From: Mesorhizobium sp. LMG 17147
Lineage (GTDB): Bacteria > Pseudomonadota > Alphaproteobacteria > Rhizobiales > Rhizobiaceae
Assembly: GCF_024297145.1 (NCBI RefSeq)
Contig: NZ_JANCTC010000001.1
Location: 496,001-560,000 of the forward strand
DNA length: 64,000 bases
Direction of reading: 5' to 3'
Shown: piece by piece, positions 1 to 8,265 of the stretch
How the letters are laid out: the number at the start of each line of letters is the position of its first letter
How positions within the stretch are numbered: position 1 is the first letter of the stretch
Notes under the pieces: model-generated
The model's input: the letters and a program-made list of their open reading frames with translations, nothing else
Database searches by the model: none
Told to the model about the DNA's origin: nothing
Translations under genes and position numbers: made by a program

Positions 1-412
1 TGCCGTTGACGGTGGCCAGCGTGCGGGCGATGTCGGAGGAGTTGGTGACGACCGTCAGCCGCCGGTGGCCGAGCAGTTCCCGGGCCAGGAAAGAGGTGGT
101 GGTGCCGGTGTCGAGCATGATGGACTCGCCGTCGCGGATGGTGGCGGCGACCATGCGGGCAATAGCCCGCTTGGCATCGGCGTTCTCGCGCATGCGCCGC
201 TCGAACGGCGCTTCGCCGGCAAACGACGGCAGGCTGATGGCGCCGTGCATCTTGAGGATGGAACCGTCGCTGGTCAGTGGCTTGACGTCGCGGCGTACCG
301 TCTCCAGCGAGACGCCCAGCCGGTCGGCCAGGCTGGCAATGGTGACAGTGCCTTCCTCCTTGAGGAGGCGCAGGATTTCGCCATGCCGCTTCGAGTGGAC
401 CAACGGTTCCAT
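1..412 (-). CDS. DeoR-family transcriptional regulator, C terminus cut off by the window edge
   Basis: This is the N-terminal 137 residues of a sugar-type repressor. The start reads MEPLVHSKRHGEILRLLKEE, followed by a winged helix-turn-helix with the DeoR signature (VTIASLADRLGVSLETVRRD). After it comes the start of the sugar-phosphate sensing domain, including the DTGTTTSFLARELL loop that binds phosphate in this family. The ATG at 410-412 fits the usual DeoR N terminus; no better in-frame start was seen. It is divergent from the phosphotransferase gene at 825, so it may control that cluster. The target and effector cannot be told from the sequence because the sensing domain runs off the window. 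Confidence 0.85.
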   Translation of the reverse strand, partial: MEPLVHSKRHGEILRLLKEEGTVTIASLADRLGVSLETVRRDVKPLTSDGSILKMHGAISLPSFAGEAPFERRMRENADAKRAIARMVAATIRDGESIMLDTGTTTSFLARELLGHRRLTVVTNSSDIARTLATVNG

Positions 413-824
413 CCGGTCGGATTGTTGCAGCGTTGACCGTTTCTACGGCAAAAACGCTACTAACTTCAATAAATTTCGCAAAATTCGGGCAAAAACGCAG
501 AGAACACCACAATTTCGCGTTGACAACGCCTCTAGCGTGGCGCGACATTATCGCTGTGACAGGCTCGGAACGGAGGACGACGGCTGAGCCGCACGAAAAA
601 TCGCCTGCCCGAACGCCCGGGAAACTGTTGGGTGCAAGGGTGCCGAAATTCAGGATCCGCGGGGGCGGATGCCGGCGTCGAAGAAACCCGGCACAAAGGG
701 GCTCGTCGGTGCGGTGCGGGATACCGATCCCGAGATCTGCACCGACGAGATCTTCGCGTTGCCGCCATTCCTCTGTCCGATTGTCATCGCCGGCCAGCCG
801 TGACATGCGTGGAAAATTGACCCG
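413..824. other. Divergent intergenic region, 412 bp
   Basis: The half next to the DeoR gene is clearly AT-richer than its surroundings and should hold its promoter. It contains the direct repeat described separately. The half next to the phosphotransferase gene holds a 44-codon open frame (669-803, beginning MPASKKPGTKGLVGAV) with no recognisable domain and no clear ribosome binding site. It may be a gene remnant or chance. No RNA gene or terminator was seen. Confidence 0.4.
448..498. promoter_or_regulatory. Direct repeat GCAAAAACGC x2, candidate DeoR operator
   Basis: GCAAAAACGC occurs at 448-457 and again at 489-498, centre-to-centre 41 bp (about four helical turns), in the AT-rich stretch just upstream of the DeoR-type gene. 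DeoR-family repressors often bind spaced repeats in their own promoter. That this regulator binds here is inference. Confidence 0.3.
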
Positions 825-1724
825 ATGTTGGACGAGATCGTGACTGTCGAAGACCGCATCCGCGCGCTGCCTTGCTGGACCGGCAGCATCGACATTGCGC
901 CGCTGCCGGGTGGGCTGAGCAATGCCAATTATCTGGTCAAGGACGCGGCCGGGCGCCACGTCGTACGGCTCGGCCAGGACTATCCGTTCCACCATGTCTT
1001 TCGCGAGCGCGAGATGATGACCGCTCGGGCAGCGCACGCCGCAGGCTTCGCTCCGGCCGTCCACTACACCGGACCGGGCGTCATGGTGACGGAGTATCTC
1101 GGCGCCAAGGCCTACGTCGCGCAGGACGTGCGCGCCGATCTCGGCCGCGTTGCCGCGTTGCTGCGCGGCTTCCACCGGGAGATGCCCAGTCACATCTCCG
1201 GCGCCGGCTTCATGTTCTGGGTATTCCATGTCATTCGCGACTATGCGCGCACGCTGGAGGAAGGCCGCAGCCGCAAGCTGGGCGAATTGCCACGCCTTTT
1301 GACTCTGGCGGACGAGCTCGAGCGCGCGCAAAAACTGCTGCCGATCGTCTTCGGTCACAACGATCTTCTGCCGGCTAACATAATCGACGACGGTCACAGG
1401 CTGTGGCTCATCGACTTCGAATATGCCGGCTTCAACACCGCGATGTTCGACCTTGCCGGCGCGGCTTCGAACGCCGGCATGAGCGACGAGGAATCCTTCG
1501 CCTTCCTGACCGCCTATTTCATGAAGGAGCCGGACCCGGCGATACGGCGCTCGCACGCCGCCATGCAATGCGCGTCGCTGCTGCGTGAGGCGATGTGGGG
1601 CATGGTTTCCGAGCTCTACCTCGATGCGCCCGGCGTCGACTACGCCGCCTACGCCGACGAAAACCTGGCGCGGCTCGAAGCCGCCCTGGAAAACTACAGG
1701 ACAAAATACGGGACGCGGACATGA
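825..1724 (+). CDS. Choline/ethanolamine kinase-like phosphotransferase (APH fold)
   Basis: This 299-residue protein has the aminoglycoside phosphotransferase/choline kinase fold. It shows a glycine-rich start of the kinase lobe (PLPGGLSNANYLV), the catalytic loop GHNDLLPANI (Asp as base, Asn for metal) and the metal-binding WLIDFEYAG motif. Choline kinase-like enzymes of this type phosphorylate small amino alcohols with ATP. The last codons overlap the start of the dimethylglycine dehydrogenase-like gene (ATGA, 1721-1724), so the two are translationally coupled. A second, distinct member of the family lies at 4923. The substrate is not determined; choline, ethanolamine or a related methylated amine is inferred from the neighbours. 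Confidence 0.8.
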   Translation: MLDEIVTVEDRIRALPCWTGSIDIAPLPGGLSNANYLVKDAAGRHVVRLGQDYPFHHVFREREMMTARAAHAAGFAPAVHYTGPGVMVTEYLGAKAYVAQDVRADLGRVAALLRGFHREMPSHISGAGFMFWVFHVIRDYARTLEEGRSRKLGELPRLLTLADELERAQKLLPIVFGHNDLLPANIIDDGHRLWLIDFEYAGFNTAMFDLAGAASNAGMSDEESFAFLTAYFMKEPDPAIRRSHAAMQCASLLREAMWGMVSELYLDAPGVDYAAYADENLARLEAALENYRTKYGTRT

Positions 1725-4174
1725 CCTTGCCCGCCCAGGCCGGGATCGTGGTCATCGGCGGTGGCATCATCGGCTGTTCGACGGCCTATCATCTGGCGCG
1801 CGACCACAAGGCCGAAATCGTGCTGCTCGAACAGGGCAAACTGACCTCGGGTTCGACCTGGCATGCTGCTGGGCTGGTCGGCCAGCTACGCTCGTCGGCG
1901 TCGATCACGCGCGTGCTCAAATATTCAGTCGATCTCTACAAGGGGCTGGAAGCCGAAACCGGCCTCGCCACCGGCTGGAAGATGACTGGCTGCCTGCGCC
2001 TCGCCACCAATGCCGACCGCTGGACCGAGTATAAGCGGCTGGCAACGACGGCCAAGAGCTTCGGCATGGACATGCATCTGCTGTCGCCGGCCGAGGTCAA
2101 GGAAATGTGGCCGCTGCTGGAAACCGGCGACCTCGTCGGCGCGTCCTGGCTGCCGACCGACGGTCAGGCAAGCCCTTCCGACATCACCCAGTCACTGGCC
2201 AAGGGCGCGCGCATGCATGGCGCAAAATTGTTCGAGGAGGTGCGGGTCACCGGCTTTGAAATGACCAACGGCCGGATCGTCAAGGTTAGGACGAACAGGG
2301 GCGATATCGCCTGTGACAAGGTGGTGAACTGCGCCGGGCAATGGGCGCGGCAGGTGGGTGCGCTGGCCGGCATCAACGTGCCGCTGCAGCCGGTGAAGCA
2401 CCAGTACATCATCACCGAGAAGATCGTCGGCCTGGCGACCGACGCGCCGACAATTCGCGACCCCGATCGCCGCACCTATTTCAAGGAGGAGGTCGGCGGG
2501 TTGGTGATGGGCGGCTACGAGCCGAACCCGCAGGCGTGGACGACCGGTCTGCCCGGCGGCGATGTGCCGGACGATTGGGAGTTCCGGCTGTTCGACGATG
2601 ATTACGATCATTTCGAGCAGCATATGAGCCAGGCGATCGAGCGCGTCCCGGCGCTTGCCAATGTCGGCGTCAAGCAGATGATCAACGGGCCGGAGAGCTT
2701 TACGCCGGACGGCAATTTCATCCTCGGCGTGGCGCCGGAATGCCCCAATATGTTCGTCGGCGCCGGCTTCAATGCCTTCGGCATCGCGTCCGGCGGCGGC
2801 GCCGGCTGGGCGCTGGCGCAATGGGTCGTCGACGGCGAGGCGCCGCTCGATTTGTGGGTGGTCGATATCCGCCGCTTCTCCGACCTGCACCGCGACCGGA
2901 AATGGATCGGCGACCGCACGCTGGAAGCCTACGGCAAGCACTACACGATCGGCTTCCCGCATGAGGAATATGCCAGCGGACGGCCGCGCATCGTCTCACC
3001 TTTGTACGAGCGGCTGCAAAAACATCGCGCCGTGTTCGGCTCGAAACTTGGCTGGGAGCGGCCGAACTGGTTCGCACCGGCAGGCATCGAGCCGAAGGAC
3101 GTCTATTCGATGGGCCGGCAGAACTGGTTTTCACCCGTCGGCGACGAGCATCGCCATGTGCGCGAAAAGATCGGTATTTTCGACCAATCGTCGTTTGCCA
3201 AATACGAAATGACCGGAGCCGACGCGCTGAAGGCGCTGGACTGGATCTGCGCCAATGACGTCGCCAAGCCGGTCGGCCGGCTGACCTACACACAGCTCCT
3301 CAATACGCGCGGCGGCATCGAGGCCGATTTGACCGTTGCGAGACTCGGTGAGGAGAAATTCTACATCGTCACCGGCACCGGGTTCCGCACGCACGATTTC
3401 TCCTGGATTGCCGATCATATCGGCAGGGAGTTCGACGTGACGCTGACCGACGTCACCGAGGATTTCGGCACGTTGTCGCTGATGGGGCCGCGCGCACGTG
3501 ATGTGCTGTCGGCGGTGACCGATGCTGACGTCTCGAATGCCGCCTTTCCGTTCGGCCATGTTCGCAAGATCGCCATTGCCGGCCACGCCGTGCGGGCACT
3601 GCGCGTCACCTATGTTGGCGAACTAGGCTGGGAATTGCATGCGCCGATCGCGGCGACGGGCGAGGTTTTCGACGCGCTGATGGCGGCGGGCGCTACCTAC
3701 GACATCCGCCCGGTCGGCTACCGGGCGCTGGAATCGCTGCGGCTGGAAAAAGGCTACCGCGCCTGGGGCGCCGACATCACGCCCAACGACACGCCGCAGG
3801 AGGCCGGCCTCGGCTGGGCGGTGAAGCTCAGGAAGAACACCGATTTCCTCGGCCGGCGGGCGCTTGAAAAGCTCGGTGGCTCGACGCTCAGGAAACGCTT
3901 TGCCGGCTTCACTGTCGACGATCCCGACGTCGTGCTGCTCGGGCGCGAGACCATCCTGCGCAACGGCGAGGCGGTCGGTTATCTCACCAGCGGCGGCTAT
4001 GGCTACACCATCGGCAAGAACATCGGCTACGGCTATGTGCGCAATGCCGATGGCGTCAGCGATGATTTCCTCACCTCCGGCGACTACGACCTGGTGGTGG
4101 CAATGGAACGGACGCCGGCGAAGATTCACCTCGAGCCGCTTTACGATCCGGCAGGAGCAAAGGTGAAGGCATAG
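1721..4174 (+). CDS. FAD-dependent dimethylglycine/sarcosine dehydrogenase-like protein with GcvT domain
   Basis: The protein has 817 residues, the size of eukaryotic dimethylglycine and sarcosine dehydrogenases. Residues 1-400 form a DAO-type FAD domain with the Rossmann motif VVIGGGIIGCSTAYHLA. STWHAAGL includes His48, the residue that carries covalent FAD in the mammalian enzymes. A linker domain (about 400-460) leads to a folate-binding GcvT domain and its C-terminal barrel (about 470-817; YVGELGWELH, GYRALESLRLEKGYRAWG). This architecture oxidatively N-demethylates glycine derivatives and passes the one-carbon unit to tetrahydrofolate. The start at 1721 was chosen because it overlaps the previous stop and gives the normal N terminus. 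The exact substrate (dimethylglycine, sarcosine or another N-methyl compound) is open. Confidence 0.85.
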   Translation: MTLPAQAGIVVIGGGIIGCSTAYHLARDHKAEIVLLEQGKLTSGSTWHAAGLVGQLRSSASITRVLKYSVDLYKGLEAETGLATGWKMTGCLRLATNADRWTEYKRLATTAKSFGMDMHLLSPAEVKEMWPLLETGDLVGASWLPTDGQASPSDITQSLAKGARMHGAKLFEEVRVTGFEMTNGRIVKVRTNRGDIACDKVVNCAGQWARQVGALAGINVPLQPVKHQYIITEKIVGLATDAPTIRDPDRRTYFKEEVGGLVMGGYEPNPQAWTTGLPGGDVPDDWEFRLFDDDYDHFEQHMSQAIERVPALANVGVKQMINGPESFTPDGNFILGVAPECPNMFVGAGFNAFGIASGGGAGWALAQWVVDGEAPLDLWVVDIRRFSDLHRDRKWIGDRTLEAYGKHYTIGFPHEEYASGRPRIVSPLYERLQKHRAVFGSKLGWERPNWFAPAGIEPKDVYSMGRQNWFSPVGDEHRHVREKIGIFDQSSFAKYEMTGADALKALDWICANDVAKPVGRLTYTQLLNTRGGIEADLTVARLGEEKFYIVTGTGFRTHDFSWIADHIGREFDVTLTDVTEDFGTLSLMGPRARDVLSAVTDADVSNAAFPFGHVRKIAIAGHAVRALRVTYVGELGWELHAPIAATGEVFDALMAAGATYDIRPVGYRALESLRLEKGYRAWGADITPNDTPQEAGLGWAVKLRKNTDFLGRRALEKLGGSTLRKRFAGFTVDDPDVVLLGRETILRNGEAVGYLTSGGYGYTIGKNIGYGYVRNADGVSDDFLTSGDYDLVVAMERTPAKIHLEPLYDPAGAKVKA

Positions 4175-4185
4175 AGTCTTCCGCC

Positions 4186-4818
4186 TCAGTTCACGATGAG
4201 CACCAGCCCCCGGCTCGGCACCGTATCGGCCTCGCCTGGCATCGAGACATAGGGCGGCGTCTCCTCGGCGCGGGTGACGATGCCTTGCGCCTCGAGCTCG
4301 GCGATCCGCGCGGCAAAATCCGTGTCCCACAGCGTGTTCTTCACCGTCAGCACGATCACTCCGCCCGGCCGGCAGATGCGGATCAGCTCGTCCAGACCCT
4401 CGGCTCCGACATGGCCCGACGTGAAGACGCCGGCTGAGATGATCCCGGCATAGGCATCGTCCACGAAGGGCAGCGGCCCGCCAAGCGCCAAGCAGTGCAG
4501 CGCCGAATAGACGCCCTTGCGCGCCGCTTGCGCCAGCATTCCTTCCGAGATGTCGAGCGCCTCGACCTGCGGATAACCGGTAATGGCGAGCCACTCGCCG
4601 ATGAGCCCGGTGCCGGCGCCGGCATCGAGCAGAGGTGCGGCGCCGCGCGGCAGATGGCGGGCCAGCAAGGCAAGGCAGATGGTGGGATGGCGATAGCCGG
4701 CCGCCGACATGTCGGCGTCGTAAGTGCCGGCCCAGCTGTCGTAGAGCGCGGCTACGTCTTCCGGCCGCTTCGCCGCATAGGCTGCGGCGAGTGCGCTCTG
4801 CTGTTTGCTGTCCGTCAT
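4186..4818 (-). CDS. Class I SAM-dependent methyltransferase
   Basis: This 210-residue protein has a Rossmann-type methyltransferase core. Motif I is LLDAGAGTGLIGEWL, the acidic end of strand 2 is VEALDIS, and motif IV lies around GPLPFVDDAYAGIISAGVF. The segment YDSWAGTYDADMSAAGYRHP is typical of the small-molecule methyltransferases once labelled Williams-Beuren-like. The ATG at 4816-4818 gives MTDSKQQSALAAAYAAKRP, the usual N terminus; a longer frame upstream has no such support. It is convergent with the flavoprotein gene (11-bp gap) and divergent from the second phosphotransferase. The acceptor substrate is unknown. Its place between methyl-amine genes suggests, but does not show, a role in the same pathway. 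Confidence 0.8.
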   Translation of the reverse strand: MTDSKQQSALAAAYAAKRPEDVAALYDSWAGTYDADMSAAGYRHPTICLALLARHLPRGAAPLLDAGAGTGLIGEWLAITGYPQVEALDISEGMLAQAARKGVYSALHCLALGGPLPFVDDAYAGIISAGVFTSGHVGAEGLDELIRICRPGGVIVLTVKNTLWDTDFAARIAELEAQGIVTRAEETPPYVSMPGEADTVPSRGLVLIVN

Positions 4819-4922
4819 TGCTGTTCCGTCGCCTGGTATTGATCCGCTACGCGATGATAGCCAAACGGTGAAAACTGTGGAACCGTCGTCGCGACAATAA
4901 AGATGGGAAAGGAGCGAAAGCC

Positions 4923-5825
4923 ATGGCGGATGACCAGGCACGCGCCGCGCTTGCGGCCATTCCGATGCTGGCCGGCTATGACGGCCCGCTGGAACGGCTC
5001 GGCGGCCTGACCAACCTCGTCTTCAGAGGTAAGGATTTCTGCCTGCGTATCCCCGGCAAGGGTACCGAGGAATACATCAACCGCGCCAACGAGGCAGTGG
5101 CGGCCCGGGAAGCGGCGAAGGCCGGGGTCAGCCCGGAAGTGCTGCATGTCGATGCTGAGACCGGCGTGCTGGTGACCCGCTTCATCGCCGGCGCCGAGAC
5201 GATGTCGCCGGAAAAATTCAAGACGCGACCGGGCAGCCCGGCACGCGCCGGCAAGGCCTTTCGCAAGCTGCACACATCCGGCGCGGTGTTCCCCTTCCGC
5301 TTCGAGCTGTTCGCGATGATCGACGATTATCTGAAAGTGCTGTCAACCAAGGACGTCGCCCTGCCTGCCGGCTACCACGATGTGGTCCGCGAGGCGGAGG
5401 CAGTGCGCTCAGCACTTGCGGCTCAACCTCTGCCGATCGTCGCCTGCCACTGCGACCCGCTCTGCGAAAACTTTCTCGATACGAGCGACAGGATGTGGAT
5501 CGTCGACTGGGAATATTCCGGCATGAACGATCCGCTCTGGGATCTCGGCGACCTCAGCGTCGAAGGGCAATTCGACGCCGCGCAGGACGAGGAAATGATG
5601 CTGGCCTATTTCGGCGGCGAGCCGAGACCGGCGGAGCGCGCCCGCGTCGTCATCTACAAGGCGATGTGCGACCTTTTGTGGACGCTGTGGGGACTGATCC
5701 AGCTTGCCAACAAAAATCCGGCCGACGACTTTCGCGCCTATGCAGACGGCCGGTTTGCGCGCTGCAAGGCACTGATGGAGATGCCGGAATTTTCGCGGCA
5801 TCTCGCAGCGGTGCGCCGGGGTTAA
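4923..5825 (+). CDS. Choline kinase-like phosphotransferase, second copy
   Basis: The 300-residue protein belongs to the same fold as the gene at 825 but is clearly divergent from it. It has LERLGGLTNLVFRG at the nucleotide loop, the catalytic loop HCDPLCENFL and the metal site WIVDWEYSGMNDPLWDLG. These motifs resemble bacterial choline/ethanolamine kinases and the thiamine kinase-like group. A ribosome binding site (GGAAAGGAG) lies just upstream of the ATG at 4923. Its last four bases overlap the convergent transporter gene at 5822. Having two kinases of this family around one demethylating flavoprotein is notable. The substrate is not known. Confidence 0.8.
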   Translation: MADDQARAALAAIPMLAGYDGPLERLGGLTNLVFRGKDFCLRIPGKGTEEYINRANEAVAAREAAKAGVSPEVLHVDAETGVLVTRFIAGAETMSPEKFKTRPGSPARAGKAFRKLHTSGAVFPFRFELFAMIDDYLKVLSTKDVALPAGYHDVVREAEAVRSALAAQPLPIVACHCDPLCENFLDTSDRMWIVDWEYSGMNDPLWDLGDLSVEGQFDAAQDEEMMLAYFGGEPRPAERARVVIYKAMCDLLWTLWGLIQLANKNPADDFRAYADGRFARCKALMEMPEFSRHLAAVRRG

Positions 5826-6745
5826 TTCACACCCTTCGGCACGTTCTCGGGCGGCACCACGGTTTCGACCACCTTCTGGCGGTGGAAGATGAACAGGCCG
5901 GCCAGCACGACGATGGCCGAGCCGATCAGGATGCGCGGCCCAGGCACATCGCCGAAGAAGGCGAGGCCGAAGACCACTGCCCACAACAGCAGGCTGTAAT
6001 GCAGCGGCGCCAAGGTCGAGGCCGGCGCCAGCTTCAACGCCCTGGTGATCATCAGATGCGCACCGCACGAGACGATGCCGAGAAGCAGCATGGCGCCGAA
6101 ATCGAGCGAGGACGGCGTCCTCCAGCTGCCCAGGGTCAGCGCAGCGCCGACCAGCAGCGTGCCGATGGTTTGCCAGGTGACCAGCGAAGTGTCGCTGGTG
6201 CCGCGCAGCCGCCGATTGAGGATGATGGCGAAGGCAAAGGAAATGCTGCCGGCGAGCGCGAACATCGAGGACAGCGAGAACGCGGCCGACGACGGCTTCA
6301 GCATGATCAGCACGCCGCAGAAACCGAGCAGGATAGCCGCCCAGCGGCGCCAGCCGACCCTTTCGCCGAGCAAAAAGTGCGACAGCGCCGCGACGTAGAT
6401 CGGCCCGGCCATGTAGAAGCTCATCACATCGGCGAGCGGCAGATAGACGACCGCCGCGTAGAACAGCGCCGTGTCAAGCGTCGTCATCACCACGCGCAGC
6501 AGCTGCAGCTCCGGCCGCTCCATGAGAAACAGCTTGGCCGCCCCTTGATGGGCAATCATCGGCCCGAGTATGAAAAACGCGCCGATCGAGCGGATCAGCA
6601 CGACCTGGCCGACGGAAAAACTGGCGACCAGCCACTTGCCCATCGCGTCGTTCAGCGCAAACAGGAAATCGCCGGCGAGCATCAGCAGGATGCCGGCCAG
6701 CAGCACGTTCCTGATCGTCGAGTACTGGGTTGCGGGCTGCGCCAT
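5822..6745 (-). CDS. EamA/DMT-family membrane transporter
   Basis: This 307-residue protein is almost entirely hydrophobic, with about ten predicted membrane segments in two EamA repeats (roughly residues 15-150 and 160-300). It has the usual positively charged loops between helices (for example LGERVGWRRWAAI). Drug/metabolite transporters of this kind export amino acids, amines or other metabolites through the inner membrane. A short polar tail follows the last helix. The gene overlaps the 3' end of the kinase-like gene by four bases, tail to tail. The substrate cannot be read from the sequence. Confidence 0.8.
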   Translation of the reverse strand: MAQPATQYSTIRNVLLAGILLMLAGDFLFALNDAMGKWLVASFSVGQVVLIRSIGAFFILGPMIAHQGAAKLFLMERPELQLLRVVMTTLDTALFYAAVVYLPLADVMSFYMAGPIYVAALSHFLLGERVGWRRWAAILLGFCGVLIMLKPSSAAFSLSSMFALAGSISFAFAIILNRRLRGTSDTSLVTWQTIGTLLVGAALTLGSWRTPSSLDFGAMLLLGIVSCGAHLMITRALKLAPASTLAPLHYSLLLWAVVFGLAFFGDVPGPRILIGSAIVVLAGLFIFHRQKVVETVVPPENVPKGVN

Positions 6746-6860
6746 TCCGTTACCGGTTCCTCGCCGTGGCTACGGTGACCCGCGTCGTAGTCGCAAGCAG
6801 CGGCCGTGACGAGGCGAAAATCGAGAATTCGGTAAGACCAGCGCCGGAAATCGGCTGGAC

Positions 6861-6967
6861 TAATGCATGTCGCGCAAAAGTGTGCAGCGGTTTTGCGACA
6901 ACGACATGCATCAAAACAGGAACTTAAAGCGCGTCGCATGAGGCCGGTCGAGCGCGACGCGCTTTAA
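6861..6967. repeat. Rhizobial intergenic palindromic repeat, copy 1
   Basis: The element begins TAATGCATGTCGCGCAAAAG, continues through GTGTGCAGCGG and TTTGCGAC to CGACATGCAT, and ends with an inverted repeat of GCGCGTCGC/GCGACGCGC followed by TTTAA. The GCATGTCG and CGACATGC arms pair. A second copy lies at 48785-48908 with a 25-bp insertion. Its terminal TTTAA supplies the stop codon (6964-6966) of the amidohydrolase gene, so the repeat abuts and finishes that gene. Elements like this are common in Mesorhizobium intergenic space. Confidence 0.75.
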
Positions 6968-8238
6968 GCGTGGCGCCGGTTCACCGTGCCCGGCCTTCCG
7001 GCGATCGAAAGCCGCGTGTCCTGCCGGCTGCGCTCGGCCACCATCTTGCCCCTGGCAATGACGCAGAGACGCTCTGGGCGCAGCCGCAGCGCCTCGACCG
7101 GGTTGCCGGCATCGAGAACGACCAGGCTGGCGCGCTTGCCGACCGCCAGGCCAAGGTGGTCAAGGCCCATGATGGCGGCATTGACGTTGGTGACCATGTC
7201 GAAGCAGCGCGCCATCTCGGCCGGGCTCGACATCTGGGCGACATGCAGGCCCATGAAGGCGACGTCGAGCATGTCGGCGGTGCCCAGCGAATACCAGGGG
7301 TCGAGCACGCAATCCTGGCCCCAGCCGACGCGGATGCCGTGCGCCAGCATCTCCTTGACCCGCGTCAGGCCGCGGCGCTTGGGAAAGGTGTCGTGGCGGC
7401 CCTGCAGCATGATGTTGATCAGCGGATTGGGGATCGCCGAAACGCCGGCCTCGGCAATCAGCGGCAATAGCTTCGAAACGTAGTAATTATCCATCGAATG
7501 CATCGATGTCAGGTGCGAGCCGGCCACTCTGCCCTGCAACCCGAGCCGCTGCGTCTCATAGGCAAGCTGCTCGATGTGGCGCGATAGCGGATCGTCGGTC
7601 TCGTCGCAATGCAGGTCGACCATCAGGCCGCGCTTCGCCGCGATCTCGCAGAGCTCGGTGACGGAGCGCGTGCCGTCGGCCATGGTGCGCTCGAAATGCG
7701 GGATGCCGCCGACGACATCGACGCCTATGTCGAGCGCCCGGATGGTGTTGCTGCGCGCCGTCGGCGAGCGATAGAAGCCGTCCTGCGGGAAGGCGACCAA
7801 TTGCAGGTCGATATACGGCGCAACGGTCTTCTTCACGTCGAGCAGCGCTTCGACCGCCAGCAGGCGGTCGTCGCAAACATCGACATGGGTGCGGATGGCG
7901 AGCAGGCCCATCGACACCGCCCAGTCGCAATAGGCAAGCGCACGATCGCGCACCGCCTCGTGGGTCAGAAGCGGCTTCAGCTCGCCCCACAGCGAAATGC
8001 CTTCGAGCAACGTGCCAGAGACATTGATGCGCGGAATGCCGAGCGAGAGCGTTGCGTCCATATGGAAATGCGGATCGACGAAAGGCGGCGAGACCAGATT
8101 GCCACGGGCATCGATCGCCGTGCCGGCGCTGACGTTCAGCTCGGGCTCTATCGCTGCGATCGTTTCGCCGACGATGCCGATATCGGCGATCCTGCCGTCC
8201 GGCAGCGTGCCGCCGCGCACCACAAGGTCGAAATCCAT
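6964..8238 (-). CDS. Cytosine deaminase-like amidohydrolase
   Basis: This 424-residue protein is an amidohydrolase-superfamily metal enzyme. Metal ligands appear in order: DPHFHMDATL (His57, His59), DLHCDETDDPLSRH, AGSHLTSMHSMD, and the Asp in GQDCVLDPWYSLG. The HCDETDDP block and the GQDCV..PW block are characteristic of cytosine deaminase (CodA) and related deaminases of cytosine, isoguanine or similar rings. The length fits CodA. It is likely cytoplasmic. Its stop codon sits inside the intergenic repeat at 6861-6967, which suggests the repeat may have altered the C terminus. Whether cytosine or another heterocycle is the substrate cannot be settled here. Confidence 0.8.
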   Translation of the reverse strand: MDFDLVVRGGTLPDGRIADIGIVGETIAAIEPELNVSAGTAIDARGNLVSPPFVDPHFHMDATLSLGIPRINVSGTLLEGISLWGELKPLLTHEAVRDRALAYCDWAVSMGLLAIRTHVDVCDDRLLAVEALLDVKKTVAPYIDLQLVAFPQDGFYRSPTARSNTIRALDIGVDVVGGIPHFERTMADGTRSVTELCEIAAKRGLMVDLHCDETDDPLSRHIEQLAYETQRLGLQGRVAGSHLTSMHSMDNYYVSKLLPLIAEAGVSAIPNPLINIMLQGRHDTFPKRRGLTRVKEMLAHGIRVGWGQDCVLDPWYSLGTADMLDVAFMGLHVAQMSSPAEMARCFDMVTNVNAAIMGLDHLGLAVGKRASLVVLDAGNPVEALRLRPERLCVIARGKMVAERSRQDTRLSIAGRPGTVNRRHA

Positions 8239-8265
8239 CTATCGTTACCCCTTTGAAGAGTATGC

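Noticed and set aside
669..803. 44-codon frame before the first phosphotransferase as a firm gene
   Set aside because: No ribosome binding site and no recognisable domain; kept only as a note in the intergenic entry.
2192..2962. Long antisense frame in the flavoprotein gene (256 codons)
   Set aside because: It is a shadow of a GC-rich gene with full domain support on the plus strand; the antisense product has no motifs.
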